A DNA stretch of 64,000 nt from JAPWJZ01 sp966211335 (GCA_966211335.1 CBIHNF010000001.1:1674001-1738000); one strand, 5' to 3'. Positions 42,770 to 51,720 are shown, counted from the first letter of the stretch. The notes: generated from the sequence alone by a model not told the origin. Numbers and translations: made by a program.

Positions 42770-43342
42770 ATGTCCGACAAATCACTTACCGGCAAAAAGA
42801 TTATCGTCCTCGTTTCCAACGGCGTTGACGAAGCTGTGATGTCTCAAGTCCAGCGTGAAATGATGAAAACCGGCGCGGTCATCAAGACCGTCGGCACCGA
42901 ATCCGGTCTTGTGAACAGCTGGAACAAAGATACTTGGGGCCTGTATTTCCCCGTCGACCAGCAAATCGGTCAGGCGCTGGGCGCCGACTTTGATGCGATC
43001 ATCGTCCCCTCGGGCGCGCGCGGCATCCAGAAACTCTCCACCAACGCGCATTCCGAGCGTATCCTTGCCAGCTTCCTCACCGCCGGCAAACCCATGGTCT
43101 TCATGGGCGGCGCGGTCGAGCTGCTCGCAAAAACCAATCTTGCCACCGGCCTCACCGTTTCGGGCCCGGAAGTCTCGCAAGCCGTCATGACGGCGGCGGG
43201 TGCGAAGTGGGACGACGAAGTGCTTTGCGTTTCCGGCCCCCTGATGACCGGCGAATGCCTCGACATTCCGGCGTTCATTTCGGCCATGATCGCGCACATC
43301 GCCGACCAGCAGCAGCCTGTTGAAGTCAAAGCGGCAGCCTGA
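42770..43342 (+). CDS. DJ-1/PfpI-fold protein lacking the nucleophile cysteine
   Basis: The 190-residue protein follows the DJ-1/PfpI layout: strand IIVLVSNGVDEA with the usual glutamate-bearing turn, then DAIIVPSGARGIQKL, and the position of the nucleophile elbow. That elbow normally reads AICHG; here it is MVFMGGAVELL, with no cysteine. The other cysteines (LCVSG, GECLD) are elsewhere. It is therefore probably not a glyoxalase, protease or deglycase, but could act by binding. GGGAG lies ~15 bases before the ATG. It is alone between the RTX-type gene and prfB. Confidence 0.75.
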   Translation: MSDKSLTGKKIIVLVSNGVDEAVMSQVQREMMKTGAVIKTVGTESGLVNSWNKDTWGLYFPVDQQIGQALGADFDAIIVPSGARGIQKLSTNAHSERILASFLTAGKPMVFMGGAVELLAKTNLATGLTVSGPEVSQAVMTAAGAKWDDEVLCVSGPLMTGECLDIPAFISAMIAHIADQQQPVEVKAAA

Positions 43343-43355
43343 TACAAGAATATCC

Positions 43356-43403
43356 AGCCGCGGGCGCGGTCCTTTGCTATAAAGGCCACCCGCGGCTTTT
43401 CTT
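43356..43403 (+). terminator. Long hairpin terminator before prfB
   Basis: Outer stem AGCCGCGGG (43356-43364) with CCCGCGGCT (43389-43397), inner stem CCTTT/AAAGG, followed by TTTCTTTG. It ends the DJ-1-like transcript and lies 28 bases before the prfB start, so prfB must use a promoter within or after it, or depend on read-through. Confidence 0.7.
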
Positions 43404-43430
43404 TGTCTTAAGTTTTAGGAATTCGACGGC

Positions 43431-44577
43431 ATGAAAAACGAAGTTCAAACCGCAGTAGGCGAGATCAAGTCATCTCTCGACCTGCTGAGGAGGCATCTTT
43501 GACTGGGATCGTGCAATCCATCGTCTCAGTGAACTGAACTCCCTTGCCGAAGATCCGGCGCTCTGGACCAACCAGGAACGCGCCCAGAAGCTTTTGAAAG
43601 AACGCACGCGCCTCGACAGCCAGATCAGCGCCGTCCGGTCGATGGAAAACGACCTTAATGACCAGCTCGGCATGATCGAGCTCGCGGAAGCGGAGGGCGA
43701 TCAAGCCCTTGCGACGGAGGCTGAACAAGCACTCTACACCCTGAAAGACGATGTCGCGAAACGCGGCCTTGCCAGCCTGTTGTCCGGCGAGCAGGACGGC
43801 AACGACGCCTACCTGCAGGTAAACGCAGGGGCAGGGGGCACGGAGGCGCAAGACTGGGCCTCTATCGTCTTCCGCATGTACATGCGCTTTGCCGAACAGC
43901 GCGGCTTTAAAGTGGCGCTGATGGACAAGCAGGACGGGGAAGTCGCCGGCCTTAAATCCGCCATCATCGAAATCAGCGGCGAGAACGCCTATGGCTGGCT
44001 GAAGTCGGAAACCGGCGTTCATCGCCTTGTCCGTATCTCGCCCTATGATTCAAACGCGCGTCGCCATACCAGCTTCTGTTCCGTCGCCGTCACGCCCGTG
44101 GTGGATGACGATATCGACATCAAGATTGAAGACAAGGACCTGCGGGTCGATACCTACCGCTCCGGCGGCGCGGGCGGCCAGCACGTCAACAAGACCGATT
44201 CTGCCGTGCGCCTGACGCACATGCCGACCGGCATCGTCGTTGCCTGCCAGAACGAGCGCTCCCAACACAAAAACCGCGCCGCGGCGATGAAGATGCTGAA
44301 GGCGAAGCTGTATGAACGCGAAGTGCAGATGCGCGATGCCGAAAAGCAGGCGCGGGAAGACCAGAAGACGGATATCGGCTTCGGCCACCAGATCCGCTCC
44401 TACGTGCTGCACCCTTACCAGATGGTGAAGGACCTGCGCACCGGTCACCAGACCTCTGACAGCCAGGGCGTTCTGGACGGCGGGCTTGACGAATTCCTGC
44501 AGGCGTCATTGGCGCATAAGCTGACGGCCGAAAAACAGGGCGATGCCAAGGGCGTTGCCTATGAGGACATCGACTAA
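43431..44577 (+). CDS. prfB: Peptide chain release factor 2 with programmed +1 frameshift
   Basis: RF2 terminates translation at UGA and UAA. The reading frame begins at ATG 43431 and reaches an in-frame TGA at 43500-43502 after 23 codons; a +1 shift continues at 43501 with DWDRAIHRLSELN, giving about 381 residues. The main part shows the peptidyl-hydrolysis GGQ motif in YRSGGAGGQHVNKT and the GSxGxGGTEAQDWA-like opening (AGAGGTEAQDW). Low RF2 lets the ribosome shift, so the gene autoregulates. The stop-recognition tripeptide region appears in VHRLVRISPYDSNARRHTSF. AGGA lies a few bases upstream of the ATG, spaced loosely. Confidence 0.96.
43488..43503 (+). promoter_or_regulatory. prfB programmed frameshift site
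   Basis: AGGAGG (43488-43493), three bases, CTT (43497-43499), TGA (43500-43502), C. The internal Shine-Dalgarno to slippery-codon spacing and the CTT-TGA-C sequence equal those of the Escherichia coli prfB site. Confidence 0.97.
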
Positions 44578-44644
44578 AGCCCAAAATGGAACAAAATGGT
44601 CCTGCCATGCATAAGTACCCCGAACAACGAAAGGGAGACATATC

Positions 44645-44725
44645 ATGAAAGGCATTATTCTGTGGCTGGTGGGCTTGCCCATCCCCGTTATCATCTTGCT
44701 CTACATGTTTCACGTTATTAACTAA
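44645..44725 (+). CDS. 26-residue single-pass membrane protein
   Basis: This short frame (MKGIILWLVGLPIPVIILLYMF and four more residues) is one hydrophobic helix with a conserved-looking central Gly-Leu-Pro-Ile-Pro turn. GGGAG eight bases before the ATG supports translation. Small proteins of this wording, beginning MKGIIxWLxGxP, occur in many proteobacteria and probably sit in the inner membrane; function is unknown. It lies 67 bp after prfB and would be missed by length cut-offs. Confidence 0.7.
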   Translation: MKGIILWLVGLPIPVIILLYMFHVIN

Positions 44726-44745
44726 CGGGGAATACCGGCAGGATA

Positions 44746-45267
44746 TTACTTCCTGTAGCGGAAGGTTTTCATCGGCTTCATCGCCGTTTTAAGGCCGGTG
44801 TGGAAGATTTTAATATCATCCCGCTCCGCTTTTGCGATCAACGAGCCGATATCGTTATGCCCGCGCTGACGCGCCATGGTTTCTGCAATCATGCCGTTGT
44901 CTTCCTGGAATAACGTATCGGCTCGATGGTTGAGCAGCACCTTCACCGTTTCCATTCTCCCGTTCCACGCCGCATGCATCAGCGCCGACCAGCCGCGTTC
45001 GTGCCGCGCATTCACATCCGCGCCATGTTTCAGCAGCAGGGCGACGGCTTCGTGATGCCCTTGTTCTGCCGCGACTATATGCGCGCGTGAATTCTTCCCG
45101 AAGGGGTTATCGCCCGGTTTCACCGCATTCGGCCAGTTCACAGCGTCCGGGTGGGTATTCAGCACTTCCTTCAAAACGCCAATATCGCCACTTTTCGCAG
45201 CGTCAAAAAACGCGGCGCGTGCGGCTTCGGGATAGAGGGCGGACCTATTGAACGAGATTTGTGGCAT
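44746..45267 (-). CDS. Ankyrin-repeat protein
   Basis: The 173-residue protein contains about three ankyrin repeats at residues ~18-125, seen as AAFFDAAKSGDIGVLKEVLNTHPD, AHIVAAEQGHHEAVALLLKHGADVNAR, and SALMHAAWNGRMETVKVLLNHRAD, followed by a partial fourth. The C-terminus is basic. No signal peptide or membrane segment is present, so it should be a cytoplasmic protein-binding scaffold. It is monocistronic, ending 20 bases from the small membrane gene and divergent from the large secreted-protein gene at 45441. Confidence 0.9.
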   Translation of the reverse strand: MPQISFNRSALYPEAARAAFFDAAKSGDIGVLKEVLNTHPDAVNWPNAVKPGDNPFGKNSRAHIVAAEQGHHEAVALLLKHGADVNARHERGWSALMHAAWNGRMETVKVLLNHRADTLFQEDNGMIAETMARQRGHNDIGSLIAKAERDDIKIFHTGLKTAMKPMKTFRYRK

Positions 45268-45440
45268 GGGGCAAACGATACACGAAGGGAGCAGGGCTCA
45301 GAAAGAAAATTTTCATAACTTAAGGATTTCAAGACGTTAGGTTTTCAAAAACTTCTGGTAAAAGATTTGCAGACTCTTATTATAGTGCAACAAAATTAAC
45401 ACATTGATTTTATGTCCGATTCCCCCTCGTGAGGTTCAAA

Positions 45441-48400
45441 ATGCGTCGTCTGAATATGATCGCCTTGGCCAGCGTCTCGCTGGTTACACTTGTCTCCGTT
45501 GCAACCGCATCACAGGCCATCACGCCGCAGAACTTCGGCACCCTCAAGCAGCAGGACAACTGGAAAGTCGGCATCGTCGACCCCGAGGGCCAGTCCTTCT
45601 GCGCCATGGTCAACAAATTCGACAAGAACGTCGGCCTCGCCTTCGCGATGAGCCCGGAAGGCTACGGCTCGGTCGCCATCGATATCCTCGACAAATCCTT
45701 CACCCCCGGCGACATCTACCAGGTTACGCTGAAGCCGGAAGGCATGAAGGCCGGCACATATCCCGGCCGGGCCACCTCCGACCGCTCCGTCGTCGTGCAG
45801 ATCGGCCAGAACAAAGCATTCTACGACGCGCTGAAATCCAATGCTTCGCTCTCCGTCGGTATGCCGGCGGTCGACGCCGCTTTCTCGCTGAACCAGTTCG
45901 GCAAATCCTATGCGTCGCTTATTGAATGCTCGCAATCGCTGACCACCAAGGGCCAGAACGCCCTCGGCGGCCCGGCCCCGATGCCGGCCGTGAAGGTCAA
46001 GGAAGTTCAGGCAACTGAACTGGCACCCCTCGACCGCGAACTGCAGAAAATTTCCGGCACCGAAACCGCCGATAACACGGCGAAACCCGTACTCGACAAA
46101 TCCGCCAGCTTCGACAATGCCGAAGCCGCACTGGATTCCAAGACTCCTGAAACCAAATCCGCTGACGTGAAAACCGCCGAAGCCAACATTCCCACGCCGC
46201 CAAAAGCGGACATCGAGTGGAGCGACGCGAAAGCCGCCGAAGTCAAAACCGAAATCGGCGCGCAGAAGCAGCAGGTCGCGGAACTCGAAGGTCAGAAGCA
46301 GAAGGTCGAGCGCAAGCTGCTCGCCTCCATCACCGCAGCGCCGGAGAAGAAAGCCGTTGTTGCAACGGCTGACAGCACCGCCACCGCCAAACAGCTAGAA
46401 GCACAGCAGATTGCCCGCGCGGCCGAAGTGAAGGCCGCTGACGAAGCGAAAGAGAAGCTTGCCGCCGCGAAAGCCGAAGACGAAAAGAAACAGGCCCTGC
46501 TGAAACAGGCCGATGAAGACAGCAAGGCCCGCATCGCCGCGCTCGAAGCCAGCAAGGTGGCTGAAGCGAAAGCGCATGTTGCCGAATTCAACGCCCAGAA
46601 AAAAGCGCTGGATGACAAATCCGCCGCGCTGCAAAAACAGGTCGCGACCCTTGAAACCGCCAAAGCCGCAGCACCCGCGGCGCCCGTTGCGGCACCTGTC
46701 GCCGCTCCCGTCATCACTGCGTCCAGCCCCATCGTCGTAACGCCGAAACCGGACGACAAAGCGCTGAAAGCATCGCTCGTTGCCAAGCAGGCGCAGATCG
46801 CCGCGCTTGAAAACCAGCGCCAGCAACAGACCGAGGCGCTGACCCAGAAACTCAGCGCAACGCAGGCCGAGTACCAGAACAAGGTTGCGACCGCTGAATC
46901 CGAACGCGATCTCCTGAAGCGTCAGCTGACAGACGCTATCGCCTCGCAAAAAGCGTCTGGCGACAAGATCGCCGCGCTGCAAGCGCAGCTTGATACAACC
47001 TCCCAGAAAGTCCAGCTCAGCGCCGCCGACAAGGCGAAGCTGAGTGACCTGCAAGGCAAGCTTACGCAGTCTGAACAGGACAAGCAGCAGATGCAGGCGC
47101 GTCTCGACGCGCTCGACAAGCAGAACAAGCTGATGGAAGCAACGCTGACCAGCCGCCAGAAAACGCTTGAGACGGCAGAACTCGACACGAAAGAATTGCA
47201 AACCGTCAAGAGCGCGCTCGACAGCCTGAAAGTCCAGCACAAGTCGACCGTCGACAAGCTGCAAAAACAGCTGGACGACAAGACCGCGCAATATGACGCG
47301 CTGAATAACCAGTACGCCGCGCTGCAAAAAACAGCTTCCAACGGCAGCGCGACCGGCATCGAACTTGCCAAGCAGCGCAAGGAGCTGACCGACCAGCTGG
47401 CCGCGAAAGAACAGCACGTCGCCGAGCTGGAGCAGAAACTGGCGAAGCTTGAAGCCGACCGCGCCTCCGCGCTCGCCGTCGCCGACAAGGCGCAGGGCGA
47501 AGTGAAGGGCCTCCGCAAGAGCCTCGTGATCGTCGATGACGACAAAATGCCGGAATCCCTTCGCGCGCCCAAAATTGCCGAAATTACGGCGAAGGATAAA
47601 GCCGAACTGGAATCCACCAAGTCGAAAGTCGCGCTGCTGGAAGGCCAGCTGTCGTCGTCCCACGACCAGATCGAAAGCCTTGAAAAGCTCGTATCGGAAG
47701 TGAAAACGGCATCCGCCCAGCCCCGCGCCGAAGACCTCGCCGCGATCAATGCGCAAAATGCCAAGCTGGCCGACGCGCAAGCGACCATCGACCAGCTGAA
47801 GACGGCCAATGCCGCCCTCGAAAGCAAGATGAAGCAGCAGCTGCCGACCATGGCGCAGGTGCGCACGCTCGATGAGCAGAAGTCGCGCATCGATATGTCC
47901 CAGGCTGAAATTGACAGCCTGAAAGCGCAGAACGCCACGCTGACCTCCAAACTCGCGGAAGCCGAGAAAGCTGCCGCCAGCGCTGCCGCCAGTGCGAAAA
48001 TGGCCTCGATTGAATCGACGAAAGTCGCGAATATCGAACCTGCGGCAGGCAATGTCGTTTCCCTGCCGCCGATCACGCAGGTAAAACCGCAAGCGAAAAC
48101 CGCAGCAGCCGATGTGCCGCAAGCTCCCGTCGCACCGATCCCGGCGCCGATAACCATTGCGAAACTTGATGCCAAAGCCGTTGCGCGCGAGCGTGAACTG
48201 GCTGCCGCCAATCTCGAACGCTTCAAACGCGCAACCGCGGATGCCGCAGCTCACAAGCCGATTTCGAATGATGTTGCGCCCGTGAACAATTCCGCCGATA
48301 TCCAGTGGAATGACGCACCTGTTGACACCACCGCGCCTGCAAAAGTCGCGCAAGTCGAGCTCGCACCCGTCAAATCGCCCAAGCCGCTGCGCAAGCCACT

Positions 48401-49829
48401 GATGGCGATCAAGGATACGGCACCTGCTGTTAAAACGGCGTCGAAAAATATGCAGCTGACGCAACGCGAGCTGACGGCGGTCGAACCCGCTGCCGGTGGC
48501 GACAACCTCGCCCCCATCGCGACCGCGAAACCGACGGTCAGCGACAGCTGGTTCAACGGCAGCGACTCTGCTGACGCCGGCAGCCATGCCCCCGTCGGCA
48601 TGCAGCCCATCTACGGCAAGGGCGCGCGCAAGCCGCTCGTCGCCGCTGCACAGCCTGTGAAGATGGTGCCGCCGGTTGCCTCGGCCCGCATCGTCCAGCA
48701 GACGACAATCACCCCCGCAACCATCACACCGGCGCAAATGCCTGCGGTGCCCGTCGCGCGGGTCGAAAGCACCAGCATGACGACGACGATTGCGAATGCA
48801 ATGCCGGTCACGCCTGCGAAAGACCCCAACTTCGACGAAGGCCGCGCTTCCGCCTTCCTCGACCGCATCATGGCTTACCACCGCCCGAACGGCGCGACGC
48901 CGAAAGAAATGCCGGTCACGGCTTCGGCCCCTGTCTTTGCGCCCAGCGCTCCGGCACCCGGGCGCCCGCAACTCCACCTGAAAGCCGCATCGATCGAAAC
49001 GACGCGCGGTCTCAGCAGCATTGAAACCGCTGCCGGCACGCCGAGCCGCCCGATCACCAAAATGCAGCCGGCAGAGATGCAGCCGACGCTGTTCGACACG
49101 CCGGTTAAAACCGTGACGACGACAACGACGACGGCAACTGCAGCGCCGGTTGACCTCGCGCCTGTGGTCTCTGCGCCGATTGTATCGGCGCCTGTTGCGA
49201 TCCAGCAAACAACCGTCGCCGCTTCGGCCCCGGTCATGCCGGTCGAGCAGATCCTGAAAAACGCCGGCATCACCGATGCCGAGATGAAACCCGCAGAAGG
49301 CGGCAGCAATGTCCGCCAGTGGACGACGGCCGGCATCAGCGGCATGCAGGAGCAGATGGCAGCGAAAGCGCCGTTCGGCACCTCCGTGCAAAATTACATC
49401 GGCCGTTACCGCGACGATTGCAAAGGCCTCACGGTCAACATGCAAGCGCCGGCTACCATCCCGGGCGGCACCGTGCAGGAAGCAAATATCTCCTGCGCCA
49501 ATACCGGCAACACCTACAGCACCTCCTTCGTCTTCTTCCAGCAGGGCAGCACCTTCAACGCCATCCTGCATTCGGGCTTCCCGGATGAAGCAGCCAGCGT
49601 GCAGTCGCTGTCGCACAGCATCGCCTCGTCGCTCTCCGGCGTTTCCGCGTCGCATCACCTCAGCCTGCTGACGCCGAACACGGTGGACGCGGCGGATTCG
49701 GCGGCCGCAATGCCGGCGGATCGCCCGCGCTTCCATCTCAACATGCCGGTGCAAACCCCGGTTGCCGCTTCCACGGCGACCTTCGGTGCGCGCCCGGATG
49801 ATGATTTCGAGACGGTCGTCATCCAGTAA
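45441..49829 (+). CDS. Giant secreted coiled-coil protein, shared-ends family (long paralogue)
   Basis: I do not recognise a named family. The 1462-residue protein starts at ATG 45441, with GAGG ~7 bases upstream. Layout: signal peptide 1-26 (ends ASQA); module N ~35-165 with two cysteines (SFCAMV, LIECSQ); a Lys/Glu/Ala-rich coiled coil ~270-860; a Pro/Ala/Thr-rich low-complexity stretch ~860-1260; module C ~1267-1404 with two cysteines (DDCKGL, ISCANT). Modules N and C match those of the next gene. Residues WSDA and WNDA, and two EPAAG motifs, punctuate the linker. It is expected in the periplasm or on the surface. Confidence 0.75.
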   Translation: MRRLNMIALASVSLVTLVSVATASQAITPQNFGTLKQQDNWKVGIVDPEGQSFCAMVNKFDKNVGLAFAMSPEGYGSVAIDILDKSFTPGDIYQVTLKPEGMKAGTYPGRATSDRSVVVQIGQNKAFYDALKSNASLSVGMPAVDAAFSLNQFGKSYASLIECSQSLTTKGQNALGGPAPMPAVKVKEVQATELAPLDRELQKISGTETADNTAKPVLDKSASFDNAEAALDSKTPETKSADVKTAEANIPTPPKADIEWSDAKAAEVKTEIGAQKQQVAELEGQKQKVERKLLASITAAPEKKAVVATADSTATAKQLEAQQIARAAEVKAADEAKEKLAAAKAEDEKKQALLKQADEDSKARIAALEASKVAEAKAHVAEFNAQKKALDDKSAALQKQVATLETAKAAAPAAPVAAPVAAPVITASSPIVVTPKPDDKALKASLVAKQAQIAALENQRQQQTEALTQKLSATQAEYQNKVATAESERDLLKRQLTDAIASQKASGDKIAALQAQLDTTSQKVQLSAADKAKLSDLQGKLTQSEQDKQQMQARLDALDKQNKLMEATLTSRQKTLETAELDTKELQTVKSALDSLKVQHKSTVDKLQKQLDDKTAQYDALNNQYAALQKTASNGSATGIELAKQRKELTDQLAAKEQHVAELEQKLAKLEADRASALAVADKAQGEVKGLRKSLVIVDDDKMPESLRAPKIAEITAKDKAELESTKSKVALLEGQLSSSHDQIESLEKLVSEVKTASAQPRAEDLAAINAQNAKLADAQATIDQLKTANAALESKMKQQLPTMAQVRTLDEQKSRIDMSQAEIDSLKAQNATLTSKLAEAEKAAASAAASAKMASIESTKVANIEPAAGNVVSLPPITQVKPQAKTAAADVPQAPVAPIPAPITIAKLDAKAVARERELAAANLERFKRATADAAAHKPISNDVAPVNNSADIQWNDAPVDTTAPAKVAQVELAPVKSPKPLRKPLMAIKDTAPAVKTASKNMQLTQRELTAVEPAAGGDNLAPIATAKPTVSDSWFNGSDSADAGSHAPVGMQPIYGKGARKPLVAAAQPVKMVPPVASARIVQQTTITPATITPAQMPAVPVARVESTSMTTTIANAMPVTPAKDPNFDEGRASAFLDRIMAYHRPNGATPKEMPVTASAPVFAPSAPAPGRPQLHLKAASIETTRGLSSIETAAGTPSRPITKMQPAEMQPTLFDTPVKTVTTTTTTATAAPVDLAPVVSAPIVSAPVAIQQTTVAASAPVMPVEQILKNAGITDAEMKPAEGGSNVRQWTTAGISGMQEQMAAKAPFGTSVQNYIGRYRDDCKGLTVNMQAPATIPGGTVQEANISCANTGNTYSTSFVFFQQGSTFNAILHSGFPDEAASVQSLSHSIASSLSGVSASHHLSLLTPNTVDAADSAAAMPADRPRFHLNMPVQTPVAASTATFGARPDDDFETVVIQ

Positions 49830-49841
49830 GGCGGAGAAGTC

Positions 49842-51176
49842 ATGGGGCAGGGCATGAGCAGATACGTTGTAATCGTTGCTGCGGCGATGATTGCGCTGCT
49901 ATCCTCTGCCGCTTTTTCCGCCAGCCTCAACAGCCCGCGCGGGCCTTGGGAAGTCGGGCCCATCAACGCTGTTTCCTCGAGCGGCGTCGGCTTCTGCTCC
50001 ATGAAAAACGTTTATGACGACGGCAAGGGGCTCATCTTCGCGCGCGACGCGGAAGGCTCCAACTCCATTGCGGTTTCCTTTACCAAAAAAACGCTTACCT
50101 CCGGCGCGCAGTATACGGTTGAACTGGATGCCGACGGTCTCAAGCGCAGCATGGTGGCGCTGGCGGCAACGCCGACGGTGCTCATCGTGCAGATGGGCCT
50201 CGACCGCGATTTTTATACCATCCTGCGCAAGAAGACCTACCTACAGATATCGGTCAAGGATGTGCCCTACGGCTTCTCCCTCAGCGGCACGGCAGAGGCG
50301 CTTGATACGCTGACGAAATGCGCGCAGGAGCGGGCGGCCGGTAAATCCTTCCCGACCGCCAAAGTCGCTCTGACGCCAGTGCAGGGACCCGTGCAAGCTG
50401 TCGCGCCGGTTGCCTCGCCCATGCTGGCGGGCATTGCGGTTGGCACGCCCGCGACGATGGGGGACTTCAATGTCGCCAAGCAATCCGCAGACAGCACGCT
50501 GAAAGACGAAATTGCCAGGCTGCAGCTGGAGAACCGCCGACTGATGGCGGAGAACCAGGCTGCAACACAGCGCCTTATCAGCGCCGACAAGACCGAAGCC
50601 GTGACGGATGCACAGTTGCAGGCCGAAATGGAATCCCAGGAACACAGCATGAAGCAATCTGCCACCAAGTCCGCCACCGCGCAGGGCGATGCGGATATGG
50701 GCATCCTCGTCGCGGTCGAGCCTGCAGCAGGCGATGCCGTAGCTCCCGCTCCGGAAGCAGCGCCCACGGTTGCGGCCTTCGCGCATGACTTGCTGACAAA
50801 AGCGGGGCTGGCGCCAGTCGTTCAGGGTCTCGGCTATGTATGGCGTTCTGAAAATATCTATGGCGCGGCGGAAGAGCGTCCGCTGGCGCGCGGCGCATCC
50901 ATCGTCGATACTGCGGCCGCCTATATCGCCGAAGCCAAGACCCGTTGCAGCGGCGATTTTGCGCATAAAGAAGCCGCGCCAGCCAAGGCAGGGAGCCTGA
51001 CCACGCTGGAAGGTGAAGTCGTCTGTCTTGATGGCAAGAATGATGCCGCGGCCGCGTTGCTCTTCGTCGGCGACAAGAACAAAGTCGCCATCATCAGTCA
51101 TGAAGGCATGGCCGACCAGATTGAAGATGCGCTGACCCAAAGAGATGCTGTTAAATCAGCGATCTCCAAGAAATAG
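49842..51176 (+). CDS. Secreted protein, shared-ends family (short paralogue)
   Basis: The 444-residue protein starts at ATG 49842, twelve bases after the long paralogue's stop, with GGAGA five bases upstream, so the two are an operon. A signal peptide (residues 1-27) precedes module N (~32-160: WEVGPIN, GFCSMKNVY, ILIVQMG, FYTIL, AFSL-like GFSLSGTAEAL, TKCAQ). A short coiled coil (~214-265) and a linker containing EPAAG follow, then module C (~311-440: LLTKAGLA, YVWRSENIYG, ARGASIVDTAAAYIAE, TRCSGD, VVCLDG, LLFVGDKNKVAIISHEG). The cysteine pairs are at matching positions to its neighbour. Function is unknown. Confidence 0.75.
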   Translation: MGQGMSRYVVIVAAAMIALLSSAAFSASLNSPRGPWEVGPINAVSSSGVGFCSMKNVYDDGKGLIFARDAEGSNSIAVSFTKKTLTSGAQYTVELDADGLKRSMVALAATPTVLIVQMGLDRDFYTILRKKTYLQISVKDVPYGFSLSGTAEALDTLTKCAQERAAGKSFPTAKVALTPVQGPVQAVAPVASPMLAGIAVGTPATMGDFNVAKQSADSTLKDEIARLQLENRRLMAENQAATQRLISADKTEAVTDAQLQAEMESQEHSMKQSATKSATAQGDADMGILVAVEPAAGDAVAPAPEAAPTVAAFAHDLLTKAGLAPVVQGLGYVWRSENIYGAAEERPLARGASIVDTAAAYIAEAKTRCSGDFAHKEAAPAKAGSLTTLEGEVVCLDGKNDAAAALLFVGDKNKVAIISHEGMADQIEDALTQRDAVKSAISKK

Positions 51177-51184
51177 CTAAAAAT

Positions 51185-51709
51185 TTACGTGAGCTCGTTT
51201 TTGCGGCTTTTGTAGTAGCGGGCGCAGGCATCCAGCAGCGCATCGCGCAGCTCCCGGCCGGTCTTGCCGCCATCGCCCTTGATCTGGCTCGCCAGCACGG
51301 CGTTAATCGACATTTTATGCGCGACCACGATATCCATCACATCCTTGTCGGTCGTGCTGACGGTTTCAAGGAAGTTGACGAGCGTGTTGCTGATCTCGCT
51401 GATGAGCGGGTAGTGGAACATGCCGCCCTGGGCTTTGAGCTGCATGGCGGGGTAGAGCATGCTTTCAATCGCTTCCTCGCCCTTGAGGGCGCCGGACTTG
51501 GCGTCCGAAATCGCTTCATGAAGTACATCCACAAGCATCTGCGCGATAGGTTTGAAATCAATCGTGTTTGTCTCGAGCAGTTCCTGTGCTTTCATGAGCA
51601 CGGTTTCATCAATGCCGCCGGTGCCGACCTTTTCTTTGAGGCGGTTAGGGGGCGCGATCAGCTCCGCCTTGCGGAGTTTTTTCTGGCCGTCAAATGCGTC
51701 AGTCATCAT
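51185..51709 (-). CDS. Hypothetical protein in response-regulator operon
   Basis: This 174-residue soluble protein is predominantly helical, without a signal or membrane segment. A conserved-looking stretch (EEAIESMLYPAMQLKAQGGMFHYPLISEISNTLVNFL) is followed by VVAHKMSINAVLASQI, which suggests a compact helical domain. It lies eleven bases after the response regulator's stop on the same strand, so it is the second gene of that pair, probably a partner or output protein. The function is not known to me. It ends eight bases from the secreted paralogue's stop. Confidence 0.75.
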   Translation of the reverse strand: MMTDAFDGQKKLRKAELIAPPNRLKEKVGTGGIDETVLMKAQELLETNTIDFKPIAQMLVDVLHEAISDAKSGALKGEEAIESMLYPAMQLKAQGGMFHYPLISEISNTLVNFLETVSTTDKDVMDIVVAHKMSINAVLASQIKGDGGKTGRELRDALLDACARYYKSRKNELT

Positions 51710-51720
51710 GAAGGCCTTCC

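Noticed and set aside
46395..49754. An 1119-residue open frame on the minus strand opposite the giant coiled-coil gene
   Set aside because: The plus-strand frame has a signal peptide, a ribosome site and a paralogue next to it. The antisense frame is Arg/Gly-rich without domains, a by-product of the codon bias of a G+C-rich gene.
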